This document shows positions 1-9,154 of a DNA stretch of 64,000 nt, in pieces. Where the stretch lies: positions 1 through 64,000 of the forward strand of contig JACOUS010000007.1 of the NCBI GenBank assembly GCA_016177735.1, read 5' to 3'. The DNA comes from Ignavibacteriales bacterium. Lineage in GTDB: Bacteria > Bacteroidota > Ignavibacteria > Ignavibacteriales > Melioribacteraceae. The notes under the pieces were generated by a model. That model was not told where the DNA came from, searched no databases, and saw only the letters and a list, made by a program, of their open reading frames with translations. How positions within the stretch are numbered: position 1 is the first letter of the stretch; each line of letters begins with the position of its first letter. A program made the translations under genes and the position numbers.

Positions 1-2
1 GA

Positions 3-134
3 CAAACTTTAGATACTTTCTCATCAGAGTTAAATGGTTTTCTTTATCGTTATAATTATCAACGTCGCCATGGATCATTAAATTACTTGACTCCTTTAGA
101 TCGTTTACGTGCTGTTACCGAATTGCTGAAGTAA
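3..134 (+). pseudogene. C-terminal fragment of an integrase-type (rve) transposase, cut by the window edge
   Basis: The reading frame from base 3 to the TAA at 132-134 gives 43 residues, including YRYNYQRRHGSL and LTPLDRL. This is the usual end of DDE integrase-core transposases of the IS481/IS3 type, where a Tyr-Asn-x-x-Arg-x-His pattern is followed by a TP-x-x-R segment. The start lies outside the window, so it cannot be told whether the gene is intact. No terminal inverted repeat could be identified in the 50 bases before the next gene, although that stretch holds a GAGAAGGGG string seen again near base 6065. The family is inferred from the motif only. Confidence 0.7.
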
Positions 135-185
135 TACACTTCGGCGGAAAGAGAAGGGGTCGGGGGATGAGTTCAAATATTCGTA

Positions 186-1691
186 TCAAGTGTACAATTC
201 TTCGTTATCGCGGTCTTCATCTTCGGAAACAGTGAACATACTGCTCAACATATCTTTGAATTGCAGACCGAACTCGATTTGATGTTTGCTCAGCAGAGAA
301 TTTTCCGCAAGTCCGTGCAGTGCAAATTCCATCATCAATAATTTGTAAGCAGTATCTTCGCCCGGAATAAATTTTTCAATCAATTCTTTTAAACCAGGCA
401 CACTCAAAAGGAGTTTTTGGTATTCCTCGTTTGTTAAATTGTTTGGAAGACTTAGTTGATTTCCTTTTGCGAACCAATTAGTAATTTCTTGATACGGATT
501 TAGATCGTGCGCGCGTTTTATTTTATCCGGACTCGGGAAGTGGTGGGCGAACTGTGTTTTAATCGCTTTGCTGATAAGTATATGTGCAACTTTAACCGGA
601 CCCTCTTGCTCGCCTTCGTAAACAAGTTCAACTTTGCCGGTGATAGAAGGAATGATTCCGATAAAATCAGAAATTCTTACAGTAGTTTCTTTTTCGTTAT
701 TAATGATTATTCTGCGCTCGGCTGTACTCACAATATTTTCGTAAGCAGAAATTGTTAAACGCGCCGAGACTCCGCTTTTCATATCAACAAATTCGCTGCT
801 GCGTGCTTCGAAGGCAACTTGCTCAATCAAGTTTTTGATGAAGTCCGGCACGCAAATTTTCTTTGTTTGTTCGTCGGTTAATTTTGCTTCTTGCTCGGTA
901 ATTTTTCTCGAGATGATGATTGTCTTCGGGTAGTGTGTTAATATCTGCGAATCAATTCTGTCTTTTAAAGGGGTAACTATAGAACCGCGGTTTGTGTAAT
1001 CTTCCGGGTTTGCGGTGAAAACAAATTGAACATCGAGCGGCAGGCGAATTTTGAATCCTCTGATCTGCACGTCTTTTTCTTGCAGAATATTGAACAGTGC
1101 AACTTGAATTCTCGCTTGCAAATCCGGCAGTTCGTTAATTACAAAAATTGAACGGTGCGAACGCGGTATCAATCCGAAATGTATCACGCGCTCATCGGAA
1201 TAGTGAAGTTTGAGCGATGCGGCTTTTATCGGGTCAACATCGCCGATTAAATCTGCAATTGTTACATCGGGCGTTGCAAGTTTTTCCGTGTAGCGTTCGC
1301 TTTTGTGAATCCATGTAATCGGTGTTTCGTCATTCATCTCTTCCAATTTATCTTTGCCGTATCTCGAAAGGGGATGAAACGGATCGTCATTCACTTCTGA
1401 ATCTTCGATGATCGGAATATATTCATCGAGAAGATTGATCATCAAACGCGCAATTTTTGTTTTTGCCTGTCCGCGCAATCCAAGCAAAATTATGTTGTGC
1501 CGGGAAAGAATTGCAGTTTGAATATCGGGTATAACTGTTTCATCATAACCGATAATTTCTTCAAATGGATTTATGTTTCTCTTCAGAAGATCAATTAAAT
1601 TTTTCCTCATCTCTTCTTTAACGGAGATTGATTTATAACCGGCTTTTTTCAACTCGCCGAAAGTTTTTATTGATTCAAAATTTTTCAGCAT
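186..1691 (-). CDS. MoxR/magnesium-chelatase-I-like AAA+ ATPase
   Basis: A 501-residue AAA+ ATPase of the ChlI/MoxR type. The P-loop is GLRGQAKTK at residues 71-79, the Walker B-like strand FVINELPD is at 183-190 (Asn-Glu in place of Asp-Glu), the sensor-1 segment TANPEDY is near 227-233, and an arginine-finger candidate LKDRID is near 242-247. A C-terminal helical lid follows. Proteins of this kind remodel partners together with a VWA-domain protein, and such a gene lies just upstream at 2060-3160 on the same strand. This gives a ChlI/ChlD-like pair without any chlorophyll genes in view. The start ATG has AAAGGA a few bases upstream. The substrate is unknown, and magnesium chelation is unlikely given the neighbours. 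Confidence 0.85.
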   Translation of the reverse strand: MLKNFESIKTFGELKKAGYKSISVKEEMRKNLIDLLKRNINPFEEIIGYDETVIPDIQTAILSRHNIILLGLRGQAKTKIARLMINLLDEYIPIIEDSEVNDDPFHPLSRYGKDKLEEMNDETPITWIHKSERYTEKLATPDVTIADLIGDVDPIKAASLKLHYSDERVIHFGLIPRSHRSIFVINELPDLQARIQVALFNILQEKDVQIRGFKIRLPLDVQFVFTANPEDYTNRGSIVTPLKDRIDSQILTHYPKTIIISRKITEQEAKLTDEQTKKICVPDFIKNLIEQVAFEARSSEFVDMKSGVSARLTISAYENIVSTAERRIIINNEKETTVRISDFIGIIPSITGKVELVYEGEQEGPVKVAHILISKAIKTQFAHHFPSPDKIKRAHDLNPYQEITNWFAKGNQLSLPNNLTNEEYQKLLLSVPGLKELIEKFIPGEDTAYKLLMMEFALHGLAENSLLSKHQIEFGLQFKDMLSSMFTVSEDEDRDNEELYT

Positions 1692-1800
1692 GGTTATCCT
1701 TTAATAAATAGATTAGTTACTAAGCTGCACAATGTGGGGCGCTTATATTTTATTCTTTAATCTCTTACAAGACGCAAAGAACGTATTGTATAACTAAATA

Positions 1801-1970
1801 GCCCCGACATTTTCCGTGTAAACGGAATCCCGCTTCGCGGTGATGTTCCGGGGGATAAAAAACAAAAACACTATTTGGCTCTAGCCGTAATTTTAAGTCC
1901 AATATGTGACTAAAGTCGGAAATTTTTTTTTTTTAGTTAGAGCCCGCGATCTAAAGATCGTGGCAATTAT
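1801..1970. repeat. Palindromic repeat cluster in the 368-base gap between the ATPase and VWA genes
   Basis: The gap 1692-2059 holds no credible gene. At 1802-1853 nested inverted repeats can be read (TTCCG..CGGAA, CCGC-TTC-GCGG, and outer CCCCGA..TCCGGGG arms). A run of T follows at 1923-1934. At 1943-1970 there is a copy of the palindrome family found across this window, here CCGCGATC-TAAA-GATCGTGG followed by CAATTAT. The same variant with the GATC inner stem recurs at 57040-57066. The remaining sequence has partial copies such as GACTAAAGTC. A role as terminator or folded RNA is possible but not shown. Confidence 0.7.
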
Positions 1971-2059
1971 AATTTTTCTTGCTCATGGCTTTCGCCGAAG
2001 CTTGTTTCACAAATACTACACTGCTTAACTTCAATCGGTTAAAAGAATCTTTGGAAAAC

Positions 2060-3160
2060 TTACCTCACCATCTTTCTTCTGTTGCGAACGAAATCTTCAA
2101 ACAGATACTCGCCGAGATTTGTTAAACTGCTGTAATATGCTCTGCCTTGGTTTACTTTTGTAAACTCGCGTACAAACTGCTGAAGATACGGGTCGCGTGC
2201 AATCATAAATGTTGTAATTGTGATTCCGAGTTTGCGGCATTGCGCGGCTCTATCCAAAGTTTTGTTAACAATTTTCCGGTCGAGCCCGAAACTGTTTTTG
2301 TAATAACGTGCACCTTCTTTTAAGCAAGTCGGTTTGCCGTCGGTAATCATAAAAATTTGTTTGTTCTTGTTTTTCTTTCTTCGGAGTAAATCCATTGCAA
2401 GTTCCAAACCGGCTACTGTATTTGTGTGGTAGGGTCCGACTTCGAGATACGGAATATCTTTTATCTCGATGGGCAATGCATCGTTTCCGAAAACAATTAT
2501 ATCGAGTGTATCTTTTGTGAACTGAGTTGTAATTAATTCCGCGAGAGCCATCGCAACTTTTTTTGCCGGAGTGATTCTGTCTTCGCCGTAAAGAATCATG
2601 GAGTGGGAAACATCAATCATCAAAACTGTTGACGATGAAGTTTTGTATTCACGTTCTTCGATTTCCAAATCTTCTTCAGTTAGTTTAAAATCTTTTATGC
2701 CGTGTTGTATTTGAGAATTTTTGATCGATGCAGTCATATCGATTTGTTCGAACGAATCTCCGAATTGAAAGCCGCGCCGGTCCGAAGTTTTTTCATCGCC
2801 TTCTCCGGCAAACGGAGTTTGATGATTTCCTTTGCCGGTTTTTTTCAATTTGCCGAAAATTTCTTCGAGCGATCTTCTGCGGATTTCTTGTTCCGATTTT
2901 GCCGTCATTAAAAAAGAACCCGGCGAGTTTTCATTCTCTTTGAGATAGCCTTTGTCTTTCAGCTCTTGAATGAAATCGCCCATTCCAAAATTATCGCTGG
3001 TCAAATTGTATTTGCGGTCGAGCTCGTTCAAAATTCTTAAAGCTTCGGCAACATCGCCGGAAGTGAAGTTCAACAATTGCATAAAAATGTTGAGAAGTTT
3101 TTCGAAAGGACTGCCGCCGTTTAAAGAGGGAATGAAATTTGTGAATCTATAACCGATCAT
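2060..3160 (-). CDS. VWA-domain protein (ChlD-like partner of the ATPase)
   Basis: A 366-residue soluble protein with a C-terminal von Willebrand A domain. The MIDAS motif DVSHS is at residues 183-187, and the later metal-site segment MITDGKPT is near 271-278. The first 170 residues are helical and charged and match no family I can name. It sits 368 bases upstream of the AAA+ ATPase on the same strand. In MoxR- and ChlI-type systems the VWA protein is the adaptor that brings the ATPase to its client, often by binding Mg2+ and an acidic residue of the partner. No signal peptide or membrane segment is visible, so it is probably cytoplasmic. The intervening palindromic repeats could affect expression of the downstream gene. 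Confidence 0.85.
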   Translation of the reverse strand: MIGYRFTNFIPSLNGGSPFEKLLNIFMQLLNFTSGDVAEALRILNELDRKYNLTSDNFGMGDFIQELKDKGYLKENENSPGSFLMTAKSEQEIRRRSLEEIFGKLKKTGKGNHQTPFAGEGDEKTSDRRGFQFGDSFEQIDMTASIKNSQIQHGIKDFKLTEEDLEIEEREYKTSSSTVLMIDVSHSMILYGEDRITPAKKVAMALAELITTQFTKDTLDIIVFGNDALPIEIKDIPYLEVGPYHTNTVAGLELAMDLLRRKKNKNKQIFMITDGKPTCLKEGARYYKNSFGLDRKIVNKTLDRAAQCRKLGITITTFMIARDPYLQQFVREFTKVNQGRAYYSSLTNLGEYLFEDFVRNRRKMVR

Positions 3161-3313
3161 CGTGCACTTTTTTTACTGTTAAACTGAAAAGCTGTCGTAA
3201 AAGTTCGTTTGAAATTTGACGCACTGCAAGATTATAACCTCTGCCAAACTTCAATAAAATTCGTTACATTTGAACGACTTAAATTATCCCGTTGGGTTTC
3301 ATCAATAATTGCA

Positions 3314-4192
3314 ATGGTGGAGTTGGATCTCTCAAAACAATATATTATTCAATCAATCATATCAGCGGCAAACAGCCTCCGGCTCAGTTCGGAAAAAATT
3401 GAAACGGTGGCAATTCTCCGCGAACGATTAAACAGTGCCGAAAATCTTTCCGATGAAATAAAAAATTTTAAAAAGGTAACGGAACTTTCAAAACTTGGAA
3501 TTAAATTAGGCGAGCTTCAAATTTTTATTGAGAGCGGAAAGATAGATTTTGCAAAACTATCGGATAAATTTAAGGAACACAGCTACGGTTTGGTGCGTGA
3601 ACTGAATTATGTTCTCGATGTTGTTACACCGCAAATGATGCGCGGTATTTTTCAGAAGTTCGAAAATGAAATTATTAATGTTGATTTGACAAAACGGAAT
3701 GCCGACGAGAACGGCGAAGCATTGGCTTCCGCAAGAACATCGAACATTCCGAAACGCTCCCGTGCCGATGAATTGAAAGAAGCGCTGATATTCGAAGAGT
3801 TGAACAAAGATAACGGTTTCAACTTCGAAAACTTCGAAGAAAAAGTTTTAAGACCGGTAAAAGAATTGGATGCCTTTTTGAACAGAGTTCAGAAATATGA
3901 TTTCACCGAAAACGAAATTACCGGTTACATAAAAATAATGAATGAGAACGGGGAGTTTTCTCAAAAAGTAGGGTTCGAAATTTTGTCGAGTATGCATAAA
4001 ATTTTTGCAAGCGGACTCGAATTAATCAATAACAAAAAAATTGCACCGAGCCCGAACGTTGTTGATTCACTGCGCGCATGTTTAATTGTAGTTGTTGCCG
4101 TAGTTCGCGGCAAAGAAGTTGACATCACGAACTATTTAACTCGTGCCGAAAATTTCGGCAAATCTATTCAGCAAAATAAAAAGGTTGTGTGA
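3314..4192 (+). CDS. Helix-rich conserved hypothetical protein
   Basis: About 292 residues if translation begins at the ATG at 3314 (MVELDLSKQ). An upstream in-frame start at 3209 would add 35 residues of poor quality and no clear ribosome site. The protein is almost entirely alpha-helical and charged, without signal peptide or membrane segment. A basic linker with SNIPKRSRADEL lies near the middle. I recognise no family. Its stop codon overlaps the ATG of the following mannose-1-phosphate guanylyltransferase gene by one base, so the two are translationally coupled and probably co-regulated. It is divergent from the VWA gene. Function unknown. Confidence 0.7.
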   Translation: MVELDLSKQYIIQSIISAANSLRLSSEKIETVAILRERLNSAENLSDEIKNFKKVTELSKLGIKLGELQIFIESGKIDFAKLSDKFKEHSYGLVRELNYVLDVVTPQMMRGIFQKFENEIINVDLTKRNADENGEALASARTSNIPKRSRADELKEALIFEELNKDNGFNFENFEEKVLRPVKELDAFLNRVQKYDFTENEITGYIKIMNENGEFSQKVGFEILSSMHKIFASGLELINNKKIAPSPNVVDSLRACLIVVVAVVRGKEVDITNYLTRAENFGKSIQQNKKVV

Positions 4193-5259
4193 TGGAAATT
4201 TATGCTGTAATAATGGCGGGTGGAGTCGGTTCAAGATTCTGGCCCCGAAGCAAAGAAAAAAAACCGAAACAACTTATCCGCATCTTCGGAGACAACACGA
4301 TGATCCAGGATACGGTTAAAAGGCTTGACGGCTTGGTGAAAAAGGAAAATATTTTTGTCATCACAAATAAAATTCAAAAACTCCGTGTTATTGAACAGCT
4401 TCCCGAAGTTCCCAAAGAAAATATTATTGATGAACCGTTCGGCAAAAACACTGCTGCGTGCATCGGTCTTGCTTCTGTTTTGATCAAACCCAAAAATAAC
4501 GAAGCAGTTATAATTACTCTGCCGTCCGATCACTTAATTCAAGATGAAGACGGATTTAGAAATTGTCTTTCGAGTGCTGCTAAGTTTGCATTCGATTCGA
4601 AAGGACTTGTTACAATCGGCATAACGCCGAACAGACCCGAAACCGGCTACGGTTATATCCAGTTTGATGAAAACAATGTTGAAAAAAATATTTATAAAGT
4701 TCTCACCTTTGCGGAAAAACCGAACGTTGCAACTGCACGCAGATTTTTAGAGAGCGGCGACTTCCTTTGGAACTCCGGTATTTTTATTTGGCGCACAGAT
4801 GTAATCTTGGAACAGATCAAAAAATTTCTGCCCGATCTTTACGATGGGTTGACAAAAATTGAAAAGGCTGCCGGCACAAATGATTTTGAAAAAGAACTTG
4901 TACAAGTTTACGGACAGCTAAAAAGTGTTTCGATTGATTACGGCGTGATGGAAAAATCCGATATTGTTTATTTGACGAAAGCAGATTTTTACTGGAACGA
5001 TGTAGGCAACTGGGATGCCGTTTACGAAATATCGGAGAAGAATGAAGAGGGGAATGCAATTGTTGGCGATGTTTACGCGACGAATACGTTCGGCTCGTAC
5101 ATTTTTTCTCCGCGGAAATTTTCTGCAGTGATCGGTGTTGAAAATTTAATCGTGATAAATACGAATGAATCGCTGTTGATTTGCCATCGCAACAATGCCC
5201 AGGATGTACGGCAAGTTGTTGATTATCTTAAAATGAATAAACGAACCGAGCTTGTCTGA
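4192..5259 (+). CDS. manC: Mannose-1-phosphate guanylyltransferase
   Basis: A nucleotidyltransferase that makes GDP-mannose from mannose-1-phosphate and GTP, feeding polysaccharide and glycan synthesis. The signature MAGGVGSRFWPRS and the following KKPKQL lie at residues 7-28 and match the GGxGxRxWPxS...PKQ motif of this family. LPSDHLI (metal-binding Asp) and FAEKP follow in the usual order. At 355 residues it is the short, single-domain form, without the C-terminal phosphomannose isomerase domain of AlgA-type enzymes. The ATG overlaps the previous stop codon by one base, and the next gene starts the same way, so three genes form a tight operon. The alternative GTG one codon earlier is less likely. 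Confidence 0.9.
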   Translation: MEIYAVIMAGGVGSRFWPRSKEKKPKQLIRIFGDNTMIQDTVKRLDGLVKKENIFVITNKIQKLRVIEQLPEVPKENIIDEPFGKNTAACIGLASVLIKPKNNEAVIITLPSDHLIQDEDGFRNCLSSAAKFAFDSKGLVTIGITPNRPETGYGYIQFDENNVEKNIYKVLTFAEKPNVATARRFLESGDFLWNSGIFIWRTDVILEQIKKFLPDLYDGLTKIEKAAGTNDFEKELVQVYGQLKSVSIDYGVMEKSDIVYLTKADFYWNDVGNWDAVYEISEKNEEGNAIVGDVYATNTFGSYIFSPRKFSAVIGVENLIVINTNESLLICHRNNAQDVRQVVDYLKMNKRTELV

Positions 5260-5891
5260 TGAAAAAAGCCGTTACCGAAGATGAAATTGTTAAGTTAATC
5301 AAGAACGGAGCGAGTGAAGTACATCTGACCAAAGATGATATTTTAACTCCGCTTGCAATTGATAGAATTCGCTCTGCCGGTTTGCAAATTATTCGGGGCG
5401 GAAACAGCGCGCAAACTTTTTCGAGCCAGTCGAAAAAAATTGTTATCGGCTCCGACCATACCGGTGTGAAGGCGAAAAAAATATTGGTTGAATGGCTGAA
5501 ATCAAAAAGTTGTGAAGTTCTCGATATCGGCACGTACAATGAAGACTCGGTTGATTATCCGGACATCGCATTTAATGCAGCGAGCAGAGTTGCGAATAAA
5601 GAATTTGATTATGGAATTTTAATTGATGCAACCGGAATTCCATCGGCAATTACCGCGAACAAAATTCCCGGCATTCGCGCCGCAACTTGTTACAATGAAT
5701 TTTCTGCAAAGAGTTCGCGCGAACACAACAATGCAAACGTACTAGTGCTCGGTGCAAAATCTTTGGGCGAGGAAACGATTAAATCCGTGACAGATGTTTG
5801 GCTCAATTCAAATTTTTTGGGCGATCGTCACCAGCGCCGCCTCGATAAAATTACTGCGATTGAGCAGAAGTATTCGAAGAATGAAATGTGA
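5259..5891 (+). CDS. RpiB/LacA-LacB-family protein with N-terminal extension and altered active site
   Basis: 210 residues. Residues from about 59 onward match the RpiB sugar-phosphate isomerase fold: IVIGSDHTGVKAKK, DIGTYNEDSVDYPD, NKIPGIRAA and EHNNANVLVLGAK. The usual active-site loop CGTGIG, which supplies the catalytic Cys in E. coli-type RpiB, reads DATGIP here, so the Cys is replaced by Asp. Some RpiB enzymes have Ser at this position; Asp is unusual. The first 45 residues (VTEDEIVKLI, ILTPLAIDRIRSAG) resemble the N-terminal segment of EutQ/EutT-type proteins, but no microcompartment genes are near. Ribose-5-phosphate isomerase activity is therefore uncertain. The ATG overlaps the manC stop. 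Confidence 0.75.
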   Translation: MKKAVTEDEIVKLIKNGASEVHLTKDDILTPLAIDRIRSAGLQIIRGGNSAQTFSSQSKKIVIGSDHTGVKAKKILVEWLKSKSCEVLDIGTYNEDSVDYPDIAFNAASRVANKEFDYGILIDATGIPSAITANKIPGIRAATCYNEFSAKSSREHNNANVLVLGAKSLGEETIKSVTDVWLNSNFLGDRHQRRLDKITAIEQKYSKNEM

Positions 5892-6040
5892 TATTGAGTA
5901 GATGTTAAGTTGTAACACACCCTTCGTCCCCCCTTGTACATGTGGAACTTTTTTTTTGTTAACGACAAAATATGAGACGTGAGAAAAAGCTTTGCAGGCA
6001 ATCATTTTACTTAACAAAAAATATTTTAAAAGCGTGGCAA

Positions 6041-6062
6041 TTTCCCCTCTTGAGAGGGGAAA
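6041..6062. repeat. Perfect 10-bp hairpin in the 313-base gap before pyrK
   Basis: TTTCCCCTCT-TG-AGAGGGGAAA is a perfect inverted repeat, followed by GAGAAGGGGTGTGTTA. The reverse complement of its last part (AACACACCC) lies upstream near 5912-5930, so a larger fold is possible. A GTGGCAATTT string precedes it, resembling the tail of the window-wide palindrome family. The rest of gap 5892-6204 is AT-rich, with a T-run at 5950-5958, and holds the promoter listed next. No gene is seen. Confidence 0.55.
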
Positions 6063-6149
6063 CGAGAAGGGGTGTGTTATTTATTTCTTTGGCTATCAGT
6101 TAACTAAGGAATGCCATTGACTATAGTTAACACAAATCCCAAATCAAAT

Positions 6150-6180
6150 TTTGTCAATTCATTTGCCTTCACTAAATTTG
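6150..6180 (+). promoter_or_regulatory. Bacteroidota-type promoter of pyrK-pyrD-folC
   Basis: TTTG at 6150-6153, a 19-base spacer and TAAATTTG at 6173-6180 match the -33 TTTG / -7 TAnnTTTG consensus of the primary sigma factor in Bacteroidota. Transcription would begin near 6187, giving a leader of under 20 bases before the TTG start at 6205. The match is read directly; activity is inferred. Confidence 0.65.
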
Positions 6181-6204
6181 TCCACAAAAATTTGAGTTAG
6201 CTGC

Positions 6205-6963
6205 TTGTATATTGAAAAGTCACGCTTCGAATCGATAGAACATTTAGAACACAACATACACCTAATCAAAGTTTATTCACCATCAATTGCCCGTTCGGCA
6301 AAGCCCGGACAGTTTTGCAACATAAAAGTGAGTGATACTGATTTCCCATTGCTGCGAAGACCGTTCAGCATCTGCAATGTTGAAGGCGAGCATATTTTTT
6401 TCATGTTCGATATTCACGGCGAGGGGACACTTCTGCTTGCAACAAAAAAAGCCGGCGATGAACTTGATATTCTCGGTCCACTCGGCAACGGGTTTGATTC
6501 CAACGGTGATTATCAAACTGCCGTCATTGTTGCCGGGGGTCTGGGTGCTGCGCCGTTTCCTTTTCTAACAAAAAGATTGCCGGCTGATAAAAATATTTAT
6601 TCGCTTGTCGGGGGACGTTCGCTTCATCAAGTAATAAAGTGGGGTTTGAAAAATATTCATGTTTCCACCGATGACGGCTCCGAAGGTTTTAAAGGAACAA
6701 TTGTCGAACTCTTCAAAACAAAGATAGATGAACTTGACGGTAAAAAAATTAGAGTGTTTGGATGCGGACCGAACCCGATGCTGAAAGCACTGCAAGAATT
6801 AAGTATCGAAAATAATTTTGACTGCCAGATTTCCGTTGAATGTGCGATGGCGTGCGGCTTCGGAATTTGCCAGGGATGCCCGATTGAAAATGCAGACGGC
6901 GGCGGCTATTCTTTGGTCTGCAAAGATGGTCCCGTCTTCGATGCAAAGAAGGTGAAGCTATGA
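6205..6963 (+). CDS. pyrK: Dihydroorotate dehydrogenase electron-transfer subunit (iron-sulfur flavoprotein)
   Basis: 252 residues. It is the PyrK partner that passes electrons from dihydroorotate dehydrogenase B to NAD+ in pyrimidine synthesis. The FAD-binding motif RRPFS is at residues 51-55, and the NAD-binding glycine segment VAGGLGAAPF follows. The C-terminal 2Fe-2S ligands are Cys213/217/222/225/239, within ECAMACGFGICQGC and the last YSLVCKDG. An in-frame stop at 6193 and the lack of ATG or GTG force a TTG start at 6205, and the promoter just upstream agrees. It overlaps pyrD by four bases, the expected coupling for the two subunits. Confidence 0.92.
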   Translation: MYIEKSRFESIEHLEHNIHLIKVYSPSIARSAKPGQFCNIKVSDTDFPLLRRPFSICNVEGEHIFFMFDIHGEGTLLLATKKAGDELDILGPLGNGFDSNGDYQTAVIVAGGLGAAPFPFLTKRLPADKNIYSLVGGRSLHQVIKWGLKNIHVSTDDGSEGFKGTIVELFKTKIDELDGKKIRVFGCGPNPMLKALQELSIENNFDCQISVECAMACGFGICQGCPIENADGGGYSLVCKDGPVFDAKKVKL

Positions 6964-7877
6964 GCAATGTAGAACTTTCAGTGAAGATCGGCAGTTTGGA
7001 ATTGAAGAACCCGGTTTTGCTTGCATCGGGAACGGTTGGCTACGGAAACGAAATAGCACAGTACACCGATTTGAGCAAACTTGGCGGCATTGTTACAAAA
7101 TCTTTATCGCTCAAACCGCGTAAAGGAAATCCTCCTCAAAGAATTGTTGAAACTCCTTCGGGTATGTTGAATGCAATCGGTTTGGCAAATGTTGGTGTCG
7201 AAGTTTTTGTAAAAGAAAAAATTCCTTTTCTGAAAGAACTGAACACAACATTAATCTGCAACATTGCCGCAAGCAGTATCGAAGAGTATGTTGAGTGTAC
7301 GAAAATTTTGGACGGCGAAGATGCAATTCAAGCTTTTGAAATAAATGTCTCGTGTCCGAATGTGAAAGAAGGCGGTCTGGAATTTGGGAATGATGTCAAT
7401 GCAGTCGGCAGAATTACCGAAAAAGTGCGTGCGGTTACTAAAAAAACTTTGATAATAAAATTATCCCCGAACGTTTCGCGGATTTCTGATTTTGCCAAAG
7501 TTGTGAAAGAAGAAGGCGGGGATGCAGTTTCGGCAATCAATACTTTGGTGGGGACATCGTTTAATATTTTTACGCGCAAGCCGAAAATTAAAAATATAAC
7601 CGGCGGGCTTTCGGGTCCGGCGATTAAACCGGTTGCGCTTGCAAAAGTTTTGGAGATTAGCAGAAATGTTGATATCCCGATAATTGGTATCGGCGGAATT
7701 ATGAACTGGAAAGATGCCGCAGAATTTATTATTGCCGGTGCAGCTGCAGTGCAGCTTGGCACGATAAATTTTATAAATCCAAACGCCGGTGTTGAAATTG
7801 TTGAAGGCTTGAAAACTTTTTGCGAGCAAACTTCCGTAAATAAAATTTCAGAATTAACAGCTTCGTATCAACTCTAA
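6960..7877 (+). CDS. pyrD: Dihydroorotate dehydrogenase B, catalytic subunit (class 1B)
   Basis: 305 residues, the normal class-1B length. It oxidises dihydroorotate to orotate using FMN. The motif INVSCPNVKEGG near residues 128-139 carries the catalytic base Cys132, which marks class 1 enzymes. IIGIGGIMNWKDAAEFI and the GAAAVQLGT segment form the FMN phosphate-binding end. No N-terminal membrane anchor is present, in agreement with a cytosolic NAD-linked enzyme working with pyrK, whose stop overlaps this ATG. folC starts two bases after the stop, so pyrK-pyrD-folC form one transcription unit. Confidence 0.94.
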   Translation: MSNVELSVKIGSLELKNPVLLASGTVGYGNEIAQYTDLSKLGGIVTKSLSLKPRKGNPPQRIVETPSGMLNAIGLANVGVEVFVKEKIPFLKELNTTLICNIAASSIEEYVECTKILDGEDAIQAFEINVSCPNVKEGGLEFGNDVNAVGRITEKVRAVTKKTLIIKLSPNVSRISDFAKVVKEEGGDAVSAINTLVGTSFNIFTRKPKIKNITGGLSGPAIKPVALAKVLEISRNVDIPIIGIGGIMNWKDAAEFIIAGAAAVQLGTINFINPNAGVEIVEGLKTFCEQTSVNKISELTASYQL

Positions 7878-7879
7878 CA

Positions 7880-9154
7880 ATGGATTTACAATCCGCACTT
7901 AACAAAATTTATTCGATGCACCAATTCGATATCAAACTCGGATTGGAACGCATCGAAAGTTTTCTGGATTACCTCGGCAATCCTCACAAAGGATTGAAAT
8001 ATTTCCATGTTGCCGGTTCAAACGGAAAGGGAAGTACTGCTTCGTTCATTGCAAGTATTTTGATGGAAGCCGGCTATAAAGTTGGGCTTTACACTTCGCC
8101 GCATCTTGTAAAATTTAATGAGCGGATAAGAATTAACGGCAAAGAAATCGAAGACGATTTTATCGCGCAGTTTATAAATTCGAACAACGATTTTATCGAT
8201 AAACATCAACCGACATTTTTCGAAATAACAACAGCACTTGCGTTCCAATATTTTCAAACTCACAAACCCGATTACGTAGTTTTGGAAACCGGTTTGGGCG
8301 GCAGACTCGATGCAACAAATGTAGTTATTCCGCTTGTGTCCGTAATTACTTCGATTAGTTACGAGCACACAAATATTTTAGGTGATTCAATAAAAAAGAT
8401 TGCCGGGGAAAAAGCCGGGATAATTAAAAGCGGTGTTCCGGTAATTACCGGCAAGATGCCCGATGAAGCACTTGATGTCATTAAATTGAAGTCGGATGAG
8501 ACGAAGTCTGTATTCCATTCTTTTAGTGAATTCGTAAATGAACATGATTCGCATGTAGAAGTTTTGTTAAAAGGGAAAAAGTATAATTTATATTCGTCCG
8601 GTTTACGCGGCAAACATCAATTGAGAAATGCGGCAGCTGCTGTTAAAACTGTTACTGAAGCAATTGGTTTGGATGATTCTTTCGTTTTCAACAGAGGATT
8701 AAAAAATGTTGCGGCGAATACCGGAATTCAATGCCGTTATGAAATTTATAATGAATCGCCCGGAGTGATTTTTGATTCTGCGCATAATCCGGAAGGCGTT
8801 GAGGCATTCATCCGCGAATTTTCGAAAGAGTATAAAAATTATGATGACTGCTCATTAATCTTTGGTGCGATGAAAGATAAAGATATCGAAGCGATGCTCG
8901 GTTTGCTTGCGCGCTGTTTCAAAAAAGTTTACGTAACGCAGATTAGCTACGAAAGATCGGCATCTGTTGATGAACTTATTAAAATTGCAGAGAAATCGGG
9001 ATTGACAGCAATTTCGCTGGCAAGTCCGGAGTTGATGATCGAAGAGTTTGTCCAAAAGGGAAATAATGAGTGCCTTGTTGTGCTCGGGAGTATCTATTTG
9101 CTGGGAGAAATAAAATTGAAACTCGGCAAAAAAAATCTTGACAAATTGAAATGA
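7880..9154 (+). CDS. folC: Folylpolyglutamate synthase / dihydrofolate synthase
   Basis: 424 residues of the Mur-ligase-like FolC family, which joins glutamate to dihydropteroate or folates with ATP. The P-loop AGSNGKGST is near residues 45-53, followed by the TSPHLVKFNERIRING segment. The ETGLGGRLDATNV motif and the Mur-type DSAHNPEG motif in the C-terminal domain are in the right order. The length is typical and no residue appears lost. It follows pyrD by two bases. The 137 bases to rho hold no gene. Confidence 0.93.
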   Translation: MDLQSALNKIYSMHQFDIKLGLERIESFLDYLGNPHKGLKYFHVAGSNGKGSTASFIASILMEAGYKVGLYTSPHLVKFNERIRINGKEIEDDFIAQFINSNNDFIDKHQPTFFEITTALAFQYFQTHKPDYVVLETGLGGRLDATNVVIPLVSVITSISYEHTNILGDSIKKIAGEKAGIIKSGVPVITGKMPDEALDVIKLKSDETKSVFHSFSEFVNEHDSHVEVLLKGKKYNLYSSGLRGKHQLRNAAAAVKTVTEAIGLDDSFVFNRGLKNVAANTGIQCRYEIYNESPGVIFDSAHNPEGVEAFIREFSKEYKNYDDCSLIFGAMKDKDIEAMLGLLARCFKKVYVTQISYERSASVDELIKIAEKSGLTAISLASPELMIEEFVQKGNNECLVVLGSIYLLGEIKLKLGKKNLDKLK

